64,000 nt of DNA from an uncultured Clostridia bacterium (GTDB taxonomy: Bacteria; Bacillota; Clostridia; UBA1381). The notes beneath the pieces were generated by a model, which ran no database searches, had not been told where the DNA came from, and was given only the letters and a program-made list of their open reading frames with translations. This document shows, piece after piece, positions 26,912 through 35,609 of this stretch (position 1 is its first letter; every line of letters starts with the position of its first letter). The stretch covers positions 62,001 to 126,000 of the forward strand of contig CAKSRS010000001.1 of the NCBI GenBank assembly GCA_934487205.1, given 5' to 3'. A program made the position numbers and the translations under genes.

Positions 26912-26977
26912 CCAATAGTCACAGTTTTTACGGCACTGTGGTAGAAACGTCCGAACCATATTTTCGGTATATATCGG
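26912..26977 (-). ncRNA. Guanine riboswitch aptamer (purine class)
   Basis: The minus strand folds as a purine aptamer. P1 is CCGATA with TATTGG, J1/2 is TATA, and P2 is CCGAA with TTCGG around loop AATATGG. J2/3 is ACGTTTCTACC, P3 is CACAGT with ACTGTG around loop GCCGTAAAA, and then ACT follows. The invariant loop bases match the Bacillus xpt aptamer. The base equivalent to position 74 is C, which pairs with guanine rather than adenine. It sits between a sigma-A promoter and a terminator in front of xpt and the nucleoside importer. Confidence 0.95.
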
Positions 26978-26999
26978 CAAATGTTAACAATACTCTTTG

Positions 27000-27028
27000 A
27001 TAATATCACACCGGCAGACATATGTCAA
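27000..27028 (-). promoter_or_regulatory. Promoter of the xpt-nup operon
   Basis: TTGACA (27023-27028), a 17-bp spacer and TATTAT (27000-27005) stand about 20 nt upstream of the riboswitch. Confidence 0.85.
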
Positions 27029-27191
27029 TATTATTTTATCAATTTCTTCTATTTTTGACAAATTTCCCAAAACTTTGCCCCCCGACACGGCGGTTTTATA
27101 CAAATTCACTTTACCGAAAAAATTTGTTGAATTTCGGACAAACATATGTTAATATTTATATAATAGATTCCTTTTTTCGAGGTGATTTTTT

Positions 27192-27833
27192 ATGCATACC
27201 GAAACAATCATGCAATTTATCGGCAATTTGGGCATAATCGCATTTGCGATATCGGGCGCAATGGTTGCCGTAAGCAAGCGCGTCGACGCATTCGGCGTTG
27301 TCGTACTCGCCGTCATCACCGCAACCGGCGGCGGAATGATACGCGACGTTCTTTTGGGGATAGCGCCGCCGAAGGCTTTTACCGACCGCTCATACGTATT
27401 TCTGGCGATAATTACGGCGCTTATCGTTTTCATAATCGCGCACCTTTTTAAAGACAGCTACAGACGGCGCGAACAGCTTTTAGACAGCATAAACAATATC
27501 GTCGACGCGCTCGGTCTGGGCGTTTTCGCCGTTACCGGCACGCTCGCCGCCATGGATTACGGTTTTGCCGACAACGGATTTTTATGCGTTTTTATAGGCA
27601 TGATTACCGGCATCGGCGGCGGAATTTTGCGCGATATTATGGTTAAAGAAATCCCGTTCGTGCTGACCAAGCGCATCTACGCCATCGCCGCGCTGGCGGG
27701 CAGCATGATATTCTACATATTATATATGCACAATTTCGGCTACACATTTTCCGCCGTTGCGGGCGTTGCGCTAACCTTCTCGCTGCGCATGCTTGCAACG
27801 CACTTCCGCTGGAATCTTCCGTCGGCATATTAA
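27192..27833 (+). CDS. TRIC-type cation channel family membrane protein
   Basis: The 213-residue protein has about seven membrane segments in two repeated halves, each with a glycine-rich motif followed by Arg-Asp: ATGGGMIRDVLLG and GIGGGILRDIMVKE. This is the UPF0126/TRIC pattern; bacterial members are potassium- or cation-permeable trimeric channels, and some have been linked to glycine uptake. GAGGTGA lies 7 nt before the ATG. It is monocistronic, divergent from xpt and closed by a terminator. Confidence 0.9.
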   Translation: MHTETIMQFIGNLGIIAFAISGAMVAVSKRVDAFGVVVLAVITATGGGMIRDVLLGIAPPKAFTDRSYVFLAIITALIVFIIAHLFKDSYRRREQLLDSINNIVDALGLGVFAVTGTLAAMDYGFADNGFLCVFIGMITGIGGGILRDIMVKEIPFVLTKRIYAIAALAGSMIFYILYMHNFGYTFSAVAGVALTFSLRMLATHFRWNLPSAY

Positions 27834-27853
27834 CCCGCTTCCGTGAATAGTAT

Positions 27854-27893
27854 ATACCGTGAAACAGCCATCTTGTTTTCACGGTATTTTTTT
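27854..27893 (+). terminator. Terminator after the TRIC-type gene
   Basis: ATACCGTGAAA pairs with TTTCACGGTAT around a ~12-nt loop, followed by TTTTTTT. Confidence 0.92.
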
Positions 27894-27924
27894 GCCGCAA
27901 AACGCGGCGGAACGGAGATTTTTT

Positions 27925-28422
27925 ATGCGTGAAGTGGAATACGACCGCGCAAAAGCGGTGCAATATGCGATGAGGTGGGCTCTGTCGCGCAATCCCGAAT
28001 ATTTTGATTATGCCGACACCGGCGGCGACTGCACCGCGTTTGCCTCACAGTCGGTTTTCGCCGGCAGCGGCGTTATGAATTACACGCCCACCTTCGGCTG
28101 GTATTATCGTACAGCAAATGATAAATCGCCGTCATGGTCGGGCGTGGAATACTTCTACAACTTTATGACAACAAATGAGGGCGTCGGCCCCTTTGCGGAA
28201 GAACGCGTCCTCGGCGGACTTACGCCCGGGGATATTATCCAGCTCGGAAACAGCGAGGGGCGGTTTTATCACTCCCTCGTCCTGACCATGATTCGCTATG
28301 CGCCCGGCGGACGCACCTACTACATCTGCGCGCACGACAACGACGCATATCAGCGCGACCTCGACACATACGATTTTGCCGAACTGCGCGGAATACACAT
28401 TCTCGGCGTGCGCAAGGAATAG
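27925..28422 (+). CDS. Amidase_6 domain protein without signal peptide
   Basis: The 165-residue protein is a single Amidase_6-type papain-like fold. It has YDRAKAVQYAMRWAL, the catalytic cysteine in GDCTAFASQ (about residue 33), the His in RFYHSLVL, and HDND near the C-terminus. Secreted relatives are wall or adhesin modules, but this copy starts at MREVEYDRAKAV with GGAG upstream and has no signal peptide or anchor. It may act inside the cell or in the spore. Strong terminators on both sides isolate it as a single-gene unit. Confidence 0.82.
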   Translation: MREVEYDRAKAVQYAMRWALSRNPEYFDYADTGGDCTAFASQSVFAGSGVMNYTPTFGWYYRTANDKSPSWSGVEYFYNFMTTNEGVGPFAEERVLGGLTPGDIIQLGNSEGRFYHSLVLTMIRYAPGGRTYYICAHDNDAYQRDLDTYDFAELRGIHILGVRKE

Positions 28423-28469
28423 AAATCGAAAAACTGCGGCAAGTTGAAATTGCCGCAGTTTTTCGATTT
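28423..28469. terminator. Bidirectional terminator after the Amidase_6 gene
   Basis: A 20-bp perfect stem (28423-28442 with 28450-28469) with a 7-nt loop has A and T ends suitable for termination in both directions. Confidence 0.93.
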
Positions 28470-28470
28470 A

Positions 28471-29176
28471 TCCGGCGTTTTTGTAATCGTAATCGGCTTT
28501 TCATAAATATTATCGTTTTCACTGTACTTTTCGTCACCGCTGTACGAAATTTGCATTTTATATGTGCCCTCGCTTATGCCTTCCGATGTCACTTTCGCTT
28601 TACCGTCTGCGCCGAGCGGGAACTCCCTCTCGAACGCTGTGACATCGTTTCCGTCTTTTGATATTATTTTGAACACGCCGCCCTCAGCCGCGCCTGAAAT
28701 CTCATGTCCGCCCGAGATTTGCGGTGTAATTTCTGCCGCTGGCCTCAATTGCCTTGTCGGTCGTTACATCCCTGTGCACGGTAATCTCAAGCCACGGTCG
28801 CGAATTATCAATGGGGCACAATCTTCATTTGCCTTTTCGACCGCCTCGGCAAGCGTTTTATACATCTTGCCGTTATATTTCGCCACGTGAAGTATTGTGC
28901 CGCACTTAGTGCAAATTCCCGTCGCCGCGTCCTCTTCATGCTCGAACGTAAATCCGCATATGCATATGTTCGTATTCGCAAAATTGTGCATCTCATGCCC
29001 CGTCTTGTCATATGTCGCGCCCTCACCATGTATAATTTGCCCGTAGTCGAGCCGCTTATGAGAGTCTTGCTGTTTTCCGCGGTTGTCAGCGAAAGTTTTC
29101 CCGTGCCGCCGGACTGACTGTAAATCATCACTATACCGCCTGCGCATGAAACGAATATTGGACTGCTTTTGCGCAT
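28471..29176 (-). pseudogene. Decayed surface/adhesin-type protein gene
   Basis: Recognisable protein pieces occur in shifting minus-strand frames. They are YSQSGGTGKLSLTTAENSKT (near 29120), then ICICGFTFEHEEDAATGICTKCG and KMYKTLAEAVEKANED (29040-28800), then EITVHRDVTTDKAI (near 28780), and then GGHEISGAAEGGVF and ISYSGDEKYSENDNIY (28700-28500). At least three frameshifts and several stops separate them. The parts resemble the leader, Cys-rich linker and Ig-like repeats of large clostridial surface proteins with beta-helix repeats. The last frame runs into the neighbouring terminator with no stop. I read this as a relic of a much larger gene. Confidence 0.75.
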
Positions 29177-29179
29177 ATT

Positions 29180-29345
29180 TAAAAAACAGGATAATTTTGC
29201 GCATGCAAAAGAGCACGGCAGTTCACGGCATATGCAAAAGAATAAGGCGGCTCGTAGTGCACACAGCTACAATATCACAATTTTACGCGCGTGTAAAAAG
29301 AGTATTACGGTTTTCCGCGCGTACAACAGCAGTATTACTGCGCGT
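29180..29345. repeat. Imperfect short repeats downstream of tuf
   Basis: Units of about 30 bp with the core TTTT-N-CGCGCGTGTAAAAAGAGTATTACGG recur with decay: clear copies near 29282-29311 and 29312-29340, weaker ones at 29180-29215. They lie between the surface-protein relic and the tuf terminator. Confidence 0.45.
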
Positions 29346-29347
29346 AC

Positions 29348-29384
29348 AAAAAGGATTTCCGCAGTTTGCGGAAATCCTTTAAAA
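29348..29384 (-). terminator. Terminator of the str operon
   Basis: A 14-bp perfect stem, AAAGGATTTCCGCA with TGCGGAAATCCTTT, has a GTT loop and a T-run on the minus strand, 20 nt past tuf. Confidence 0.93.
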
Positions 29385-29404
29385 AGCCTTATTAATTCAA
29401 GCAA

Positions 29405-30610
29405 TTACGCTTCTTCAACTTCAGAAACGACACCTGAACCTACTGTACGTCCACCTTCACGGATAGCGAAACGAAGACCCTTTTCGATAGCGATAGGAGT
29501 AATCAATTCAACTTCCATCTTTACGTGGTCGCCCGGCATGCACATTTCTGTGCCTTCCGGCAATTTGATAACGCCTGTAACGTCAGTTGTTCTGAAATAG
29601 AACTGCGGTCTGTAGTTATTGAAGAACGGTGTATGACGGCCGCCTTCTTCCTTTGTCAATACGTAAACGTCACCGCTGAACTTTGTGTGCGGGTGAATCG
29701 TTCCCGGTTTAGCAAGAACCTGACCTCTAACGATTTCGTCTCTCTGAACACCACGAAGAAGTGCACCAACGTTGTCGCCTGCTTCAGCATAATCAAGAGT
29801 CTTTCTGAACATTTCAAGACCCGTAACAACAACTTTTCTCTTTTCGTCTGTCAAACCAACGATTTCAACTTCGTCGTTAACGTTAACCTGACCTCTCTCA
29901 ACTCTACCTGTAGCAACTGTACCACGGCCTGAGATTGAGAAGATATCCTCTACCGGCATCAAGAACGGCAGGTCTGCCTTTCTGTCCGGAGTAGGAATGT
30001 ATGAGTCAACAGCGTCCATAAGCTTGTGAATGCACTCATATTCAGGTGCATTAGGATCTGTTGATGTGCACTCGAGTACGCCCAAAGCTGTACCTGTGAT
30101 TACAGGAATATCATCACCCGGGAAGTCATACTCTGTAAGAAGGTCTCTGATTTCCATCTCAACCAACTCAAGAAGTTCAGGGTCATCAACTTGGTCTGAC
30201 TTGTTCATGAATACTACGATATACGGTACGCCAACCTGACGAGCGAGCAGAATGTGCTCTCTTGTCTGCGGCATCGGGCCGTCTGCAGCTGATACAACCA
30301 GGATAGCGCCGTCCATCTGAGCAGCACCTGTGATCATGTTCTTAACGTAGTCAGCGTGGCCCGGGCAGTCAACGTGAGCATAGTGACGCTTTTCTGTCTC
30401 ATACTCAACGTGTGCTGTTGAAATCGTGATTCCTCTTTCTCTTTCTTCCGGAGCCTTATCGATCATGTCATAAGCCTCAAACTGAGCCTTACCTTCGAGT
30501 GACAGCACCTTTGTGATAGCCGCCGTCAGAGTTGTCTTACCATGGTCAACGTGACCGATGGTACCAATGTTAACGTGGGGTTTGGTTCTTTCAAATTTTT
30601 CCTTTGCCAT
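29405..30610 (-). CDS. tuf: Elongation factor Tu
   Basis: EF-Tu delivers aminoacyl-tRNA to the ribosome. The 401-residue protein has the G motifs GHVDHGKTT, DCPGHADY and NKSD, and the usual beta-barrel domains 2 and 3. It is the last gene of the str operon, 86 bp after fusA. AGGAGG lies upstream. Codons are strongly optimised. Confidence 0.98.
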   Translation of the reverse strand: MAKEKFERTKPHVNIGTIGHVDHGKTTLTAAITKVLSLEGKAQFEAYDMIDKAPEERERGITISTAHVEYETEKRHYAHVDCPGHADYVKNMITGAAQMDGAILVVSAADGPMPQTREHILLARQVGVPYIVVFMNKSDQVDDPELLELVEMEIRDLLTEYDFPGDDIPVITGTALGVLECTSTDPNAPEYECIHKLMDAVDSYIPTPDRKADLPFLMPVEDIFSISGRGTVATGRVERGQVNVNDEVEIVGLTDEKRKVVVTGLEMFRKTLDYAEAGDNVGALLRGVQRDEIVRGQVLAKPGTIHPHTKFSGDVYVLTKEEGGRHTPFFNNYRPQFYFRTTDVTGVIKLPEGTEMCMPGDHVKMEVELITPIAIEKGLRFAIREGGRTVGSGVVSEVEEA

Positions 30611-30696
30611 TGTTAAATCCTCCTTATTATGTTTTTAACACTTCTATTTTATATTGTTTTTAAGAAAAAATCAAGTGTTTTCTTAAAATTCTTTAA

Positions 30697-32808
30697 TTAT
30701 TCGTTACCTTTGCTGCGCTCATTGATAATCTTGTCCTGAATAGACTTCGGAACCTCTGAATAATGTGACGGTTCCATAGAATACTGACCGCGGCCCTGAG
30801 TTCTTGAACGGAGCTCAGTTGCGTAACCGAACATTTCCGAAAGCGGAACGTATGCAGTAATTCTCTGTGCACCCGTTACGGCTTCCATTTCCTTAATCAT
30901 ACCGCGTCGTGAGTTAAGGTCGCCCATAACATCGCCCATGTATTCGTCCGGCATGATAACGTTTACCAGCATGATAGGCTCCTTAATAACAGGATCAGCC
31001 TTTCTCATACCTTCTTTGAATGCCATTGATGCGGCAATCTTAAATGCCATTTCCGAAGAATCGACTTCGTGATATGAACCATCGTAAAGCGTTACTTTTA
31101 CGTCAACAACGTTGTAACCCGCCAGTACACCGGACTGCATTGCGCCCTGAACACCGGCATCAACCGCCGGGATATATTCCTTAGGAATAGCACCGCCGAC
31201 AATTGCATTTACGAATTCATAGCCCGCGCCTTCTTCCAACGGCTCAAGCTTAAGCATAACATGACCGTACTGACCTTTACCGCCCGACTGACGCGCATAT
31301 TTATGCTCAACATTAACAGTTTTTCTGATAGCCTCTCTGTAAGAAACCTGCGGCTCGCCGACATTTGCCTCTACCTTAAATTCACGAAGAAGTCTGTCAA
31401 CGATAATTTCAAGGTGAAGCTCACCCATACCTGCGATAATGGTTTGTCCGGTTTCTTCGTCGGTATATGTCTTGAAGGTCGGGTCTTCTGCAGCAAGTCT
31501 CGCAAGAGCAAGACCCATCTTTTCCTGACCTGCCTTTGTTTTCGGCTCGATTGCTACACGGATAACCGGTTCCGGGAAGTCCATGGATTCGAGGATAATC
31601 GGGTGCTTTTCGTCGCAAAGCGTATCACCCGTGGTCGTATTTTTAAGACCTACGGCAGCTGCGATATCACCTGAATAAACCGTTTCCAAATCTTCTCTGT
31701 GGTTAGCGTGCATTTGCAGAATTCTACCCATTCTCTCGCGGTTGCCTTTGCATGCGTTGAGTACATATGAACCCGCATTCAAAGTTCCCGAGTAAACTCT
31801 GAAGAAACAGATATTTCCAACGAACGGGTCGTTCGCAATCTTAAATGCCAATGCCGCAAACGGTGCGTCGTCCGATGAAGGTCTTTCATCTTCTTCGCCC
31901 GTATCCGGATCCGTACCCTTGATGTTCGGTACGTCTGTAGGAGCCGGCATATAGTCGATGATTGCGTCCAAAAGCATCTGAACACCCTTATTTCTGTATG
32001 ATGTTCCGCAAAGCATAGGAACGATTTCGTTTGAAATTGTAGCCTTACGCAGCGCTGTTTTCAGCTCATCAACCGTCAATTCTTCGCCGTCAAGGTACTT
32101 CATCATCAAATCTTCATCAGTCTCGGCAATAGCCTCCACCATTTTTGATCTGTATTCGTTAGCCTTGTCCAGCATGTCAGCCGGAATTTCTTCCTCGCCG
32201 TATTTTGTACCCATTTCATCGTAATAAACTTCAGCCTTCATTGTCATAAGGTCGATAATTCCGGTGAAGGTATCCTCTGCTCCGATAGGAAGCTGAATGG
32301 GGATTCCGTTTGCATGAAGTCTTTCATGAACCATGTTTTCTACGTTGTAGAAGTTTGCGCCCATGATATCCATCTTATTAACGTAAATCATTCTCGGAAC
32401 GTTGTAGTCGTTAGCCTGACGCCATACCGTTTCAGACTGAGGCTCAACGCCGCCCTTAGCACACATAACGGTAACCGAACCGTCCAAAACTCTCAGTGAG
32501 CGCTGTACTTCAACAGTGAAGTCAACGTGTCCCGGTGTATCGATGATGTTGATTCTGTGCTTAACGCCCGCATCCTTGCCTTCCTTTTTAGCCCAGAAAC
32601 ATGTTGTTGCCGCGGAAGTAATTGTGATACCGCGCTCTTGCTCCTGTGCCATCCAGTCCATCTGCGCGCCGCCCTCATGGGTTTCGCCGATTTTATGGAT
32701 ACGGCCCGTGTAGTAAAGTATTCTTTCGGTAGTCGTGGTTTTACCTGCGTCGATATGCGCCATGATACCGATATTTCTTGTATGCTCCAATGAATATTCT
32801 CTACCCAT
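30697..32808 (-). CDS. fusA: Elongation factor G
   Basis: EF-G drives translocation of tRNA and mRNA using GTP. I start at MGREYSLEHTRNIGIMAHID (32808), where GGAGG is 9 nt upstream, giving 703 residues. The G motifs IDAGKTTTTERI, DTPGHVDF and NKMD are present, followed by the standard domain II-V sequence. It lies between rpsG and tuf. Confidence 0.98.
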   Translation of the reverse strand: MGREYSLEHTRNIGIMAHIDAGKTTTTERILYYTGRIHKIGETHEGGAQMDWMAQEQERGITITSAATTCFWAKKEGKDAGVKHRINIIDTPGHVDFTVEVQRSLRVLDGSVTVMCAKGGVEPQSETVWRQANDYNVPRMIYVNKMDIMGANFYNVENMVHERLHANGIPIQLPIGAEDTFTGIIDLMTMKAEVYYDEMGTKYGEEEIPADMLDKANEYRSKMVEAIAETDEDLMMKYLDGEELTVDELKTALRKATISNEIVPMLCGTSYRNKGVQMLLDAIIDYMPAPTDVPNIKGTDPDTGEEDERPSSDDAPFAALAFKIANDPFVGNICFFRVYSGTLNAGSYVLNACKGNRERMGRILQMHANHREDLETVYSGDIAAAVGLKNTTTGDTLCDEKHPIILESMDFPEPVIRVAIEPKTKAGQEKMGLALARLAAEDPTFKTYTDEETGQTIIAGMGELHLEIIVDRLLREFKVEANVGEPQVSYREAIRKTVNVEHKYARQSGGKGQYGHVMLKLEPLEEGAGYEFVNAIVGGAIPKEYIPAVDAGVQGAMQSGVLAGYNVVDVKVTLYDGSYHEVDSSEMAFKIAASMAFKEGMRKADPVIKEPIMLVNVIMPDEYMGDVMGDLNSRRGMIKEMEAVTGAQRITAYVPLSEMFGYATELRSRTQGRGQYSMEPSHYSEVPKSIQDKIINERSKGNE

Positions 32809-32891
32809 AATACAATTTCCTCCTTTCAAAAATTTGTATAACAGTAAAAATATTATAACTCAGCCCGCCGATGCGGCAAGCCGTATGAAAA

Positions 32892-33362
32892 CTACCATCT
32901 GTAGTGAGCGAAAGCCTTGTTTGCCTCTGCCATTTTGTGCGTATCTTCACGCTTTTTAACCGAGCCGCCCGTGCCGTTAAGCGCGTCCATAAGCTCATTT
33001 GCAAGTCTTTCCTTCATGGTCTTTTCGTTTCTTTCTCTTGAGTAACGAGTAAGCCATCTCAGTCCGAGAGTCTGTCTTCTTTCCGGACGAACCTCCATCG
33101 GCACCTGGTAAGTAGCACCGCCGACACGGCGAGCCTTTACTTCAAGTACAGGCATGATATTGTCCATTGCTTCCGTGAAAACTTCCAAAGGATCCTTGCC
33201 GGTTTTCTCTTTTATGATATCGAATGCATCATAAACAATCTTTTGCGCAACACCCTTTTTACCGTCCAGCATGATGTTATTGATAAGCTTTGTTACAATA
33301 ACGCTGTTGTAGATCGGGTCTGCCAAAACTTCTCTTTTCGCAATATAACCTTTTCTTGGCAT
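32892..33362 (-). CDS. rpsG: 30S ribosomal protein S7
   Basis: S7 organises the head of the small subunit. The start MPRKGYIAKREVLADPIYNS at 33362 has AAGGAGGG upstream; the in-frame codons before it encode the ribosome site itself. The length is 156 residues. The 154-bp gap to rpsL contains a CTCCGA/TCGGAG hairpin and other partial complementarity, a plausible site for the translational feedback known in str operons. Confidence 0.98.
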   Translation of the reverse strand: MPRKGYIAKREVLADPIYNSVIVTKLINNIMLDGKKGVAQKIVYDAFDIIKEKTGKDPLEVFTEAMDNIMPVLEVKARRVGGATYQVPMEVRPERRQTLGLRWLTRYSRERNEKTMKERLANELMDALNGTGGSVKKREDTHKMAEANKAFAHYRW

Positions 33363-33516
33363 ATTTCTTCCCTCCTTCATAGAATTACGTCTCCGAAAAA
33401 TCGGAGATTTTAATGAGTATCATAGGTACTCCGAGCTTTTAAAAAGCCCCGATTATGCACACGGTTATATGCTTATATAAATAGGATATAACACTATATG
33501 CACTTAATTGCTAAGC

Positions 33517-33939
33517 TTACTTCTTAGCTTCCTTAGGTCTCTTAGCGCCATACTTTGAACGGCTCTGCATTCTGTTGGCAACACCCTGCGCGTCAAGCGT
33601 ACCGCGGATAATGTGGTATCTTGTACCCGGAAGGTCCTTAACTCTGCCGCCTCTGATAAGAACAACGCTGTGTTCCTGCAGATTGTGGCCGATGCCCGGA
33701 ATGTATGCTGTAACTTCGATACCGTTTGTAAGTCTTACTCTGGCAATTTTACGGAGAGCCGAGTTAGGCTTTTTAGGTGTAGCGGTTCTTACAGCCGTAC
33801 ATACGCCTCTTTTTTGAGGTGAAGAATGATCGTTCGTCTTCTTCTGAAGAGAGTTCAGACTCTTCTGAAGAGCAGGAGCAGTTGACTTCTTAACCGAAGT
33901 TTCTCTGCCTTTTCTGACCAATTGGTTAAATGTAGGCAT
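33517..33939 (-). CDS. rpsL: 30S ribosomal protein S12
   Basis: S12 lies at the decoding centre. The 140-residue protein has the Firmicutes-type length, with the PKKPNSALRK and RGGRVKDLPG segments that carry the usual streptomycin-resistance lysines, both in the sensitive (Lys) form. It follows the L7Ae-like gene by 51 bp. Confidence 0.98.
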   Translation of the reverse strand: MPTFNQLVRKGRETSVKKSTAPALQKSLNSLQKKTNDHSSPQKRGVCTAVRTATPKKPNSALRKIARVRLTNGIEVTAYIPGIGHNLQEHSVVLIRGGRVKDLPGTRYHIIRGTLDAQGVANRMQSRSKYGAKRPKEAKK

Positions 33940-33990
33940 ATCGTATATCCTCCTTCTTTGAAAATTTATATTATAAACGCCGCATGGCGG

Positions 33991-34230
33991 TTATAAACGT
34001 ATTACTGCGGCACACGATGACGGAACATCAATTCCGCACGCCTCGCCCAGCTCACGCATCGTCGGTACGGACACGGTTTCAATCCCGTCCGCCGCGCTGC
34101 GGAGATTTGAGGATAACCCGTCCGAGCAGTCCTCCGCAATAAAAAGCTTGATACAGGTATTGTTTTTAACGGCTTTTAAGACTTGTTTATATCCGACCAC
34201 AAGATGTTCTCTTTCACTATCGGTAATCAT
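33991..34230 (-). CDS. L7Ae-like ribosomal/RNA-binding protein (YbxF type)
   Basis: This 79-residue protein begins MITDSEREHLVVGYKQVLKAVKNN and carries the L7Ae fold pattern (KLFIAEDCSDGLSSNL, MRELGEACGIDVPSSCAAVI). Family members bind kink-turn RNA. In Bacillus the same gene also precedes rpsL, so the order supports the call. GGAGG precedes the ATG. It is the first gene of the str transcript in this window. Confidence 0.93.
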   Translation of the reverse strand: MITDSEREHLVVGYKQVLKAVKNNTCIKLFIAEDCSDGLSSNLRSAADGIETVSVPTMRELGEACGIDVPSSCAAVIRL

Positions 34231-34269
34231 CTGAACGCCTCCAATCCCATTTTATGCTCATACTATAAT

Positions 34270-34298
34270 ATTATAGCAAATTTTATTCCGCATGTCAA
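34270..34298 (-). promoter_or_regulatory. Promoter of the str operon
   Basis: A consensus sigma-A promoter: TTGACA (34293-34298), a 17-bp spacer, and TATAAT (34270-34275), directly upstream of the L7Ae-like gene. rpoBC, often upstream of this operon, are not next to it here. Confidence 0.95.
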
Positions 34299-34345
34299 TA
34301 GATTGAGCAAAAAATAATTTAAAATACGCATTTTTCTTAAAAATA

Positions 34346-34400
34346 TGCAAAAATGCGGCAACTTTCCCTCCGCAAAGGTTCGGATATTTTTGCCGCATTT
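34346..34400 (-). terminator. Terminator of the orphan solute-binding gene
   Basis: AAATGCGGCAA pairs with TTGCCGCATTT across a ~30-nt loop, followed by T-rich sequence on the minus strand. Confidence 0.75.
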
Positions 34401-34401
34401 C

Positions 34402-35460
34402 CTATTTTATATGTTCCGCACCGCTTTTTACATTAAATATATGCTCGGTAACGGTTTTTCCGTGCACAAAATCTTCAACCATATTTTTCGCCGGGACATA
34501 ATCGGTATGCTCCGGATACACATAAATTTTTTTCAGCTGTTTTTTGAAAATCGCGAAATCCTCCGCCGTCATATTCGATTCATATAAATTCATGCGCGTA
34601 TCGACGCACGATTTTATCATGGCGTCGGCAAGCATCACCGACGCTTTCGGATTTTTCGCCGTTTTCGGCACACTGAAATGGTATTCGTCCACGAACATCG
34701 CCGAGAGCTTTCCGTTTTTTGTTGGCCACGGAATATACCGCGCGGGCATGCCCTCCGCGACTGAATTAAGCACAAGTTCCGGCAAAAATCCGACTTTATA
34801 CGCGCCCTCGGTATTATCGACAATTCCGTCGTCATAAATAAGCGTGCGCACAAAATTCAGCCATTCCACCTGCTCTTGCGTTCCGTAATCAAAGACCGTT
34901 TTTCCGTCCGCACCCCGATAAAGTGCGCGGCTCATATTAATGTAAGAATCCGTCCAGTTTACCGAAATATTCTCATCTATGCCGTCCGCCATTTCAATAA
35001 ATCCGTCCCATGTCCAATTCCCTTTTTTGAAATAATCATGCGGCAGCGGCGTATCGCCGAACTGGTCGGGATAATACTCGCAATAGTTCAATCTGCCCAG
35101 CAAAACATTCGTAATTCCGTAAATTTCGCCGTCCTGCATACATGCCGCGTCGATTATCTGCTTGGTATAAAGCTTATTTCGCTTTTCTACATACTTCGTA
35201 ATCGGCATACATGCCGAAAAATCCTCGCCGCTCGAATAAATCAAATCCGCATTATCAAAATTATCGGTAAATTCGACCTTACAGCCGTATTTTTCCGCAA
35301 AAATCTGCGCACCCTCATAATACGACCCCGCGGAAATATCCTGCGTACTTGCAACAACGAGCGTTATGCCTTCAAAATCCGGCTTTTTGTTCCGCGTCAA
35401 AATCACCGCTGCCGTCACGGCGGTTATCAACACAAGCGTTACTGCGGCGATTTTTTTCAA
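34402..35460 (-). CDS. Orphan extracellular solute-binding protein-like
   Basis: The 352-residue protein has an N-terminal hydrophobic export or anchor segment (MKKIAAVTLVLITAVTAAVIL) but no lipobox cysteine. The body resembles family-1 solute-binding proteins: ITLVVASTQDISAGSYYEGA, GEIYGITNVLLGRLNY, KKGNWTWDGFIEMADGID. No permease or ATPase gene is nearby. It could serve a transporter encoded elsewhere or be a sensor. The ligand is unknown; carbohydrate is the usual guess for this family. Confidence 0.7.
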   Translation of the reverse strand: MKKIAAVTLVLITAVTAAVILTRNKKPDFEGITLVVASTQDISAGSYYEGAQIFAEKYGCKVEFTDNFDNADLIYSSGEDFSACMPITKYVEKRNKLYTKQIIDAACMQDGEIYGITNVLLGRLNYCEYYPDQFGDTPLPHDYFKKGNWTWDGFIEMADGIDENISVNWTDSYINMSRALYRGADGKTVFDYGTQEQVEWLNFVRTLIYDDGIVDNTEGAYKVGFLPELVLNSVAEGMPARYIPWPTKNGKLSAMFVDEYHFSVPKTAKNPKASVMLADAMIKSCVDTRMNLYESNMTAEDFAIFKKQLKKIYVYPEHTDYVPAKNMVEDFVHGKTVTEHIFNVKSGAEHIK

Positions 35461-35562
35461 CGGTGTCCCTCCTCACTTTTTTGATATTGCTATTTTAACA
35501 CATATTTATTAAAATTACAATTACATGTGCATATTTTTTTCAAAATTTTGTCGCATGAATAT

Positions 35563-35592
35563 AAAAGCAGAGAGCCTTTCGACTCTCTGCTT
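35563..35592 (-). terminator. Terminator of the second SLH gene
   Basis: AAGCAGAGAG pairs with CTCTCTGCTT around an 8-nt loop, followed by TTAT on the minus strand. Confidence 0.82.
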
Positions 35593-35609
35593 ATCATGAA
35601 CATTTTAAA

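Noticed and set aside
26825..26980. N-terminal extension of xpt by 52 codons
   Set aside because: The segment is the riboswitch and its terminator; the normal Xpt N-terminus and a ribosome site fit the start at 26824.
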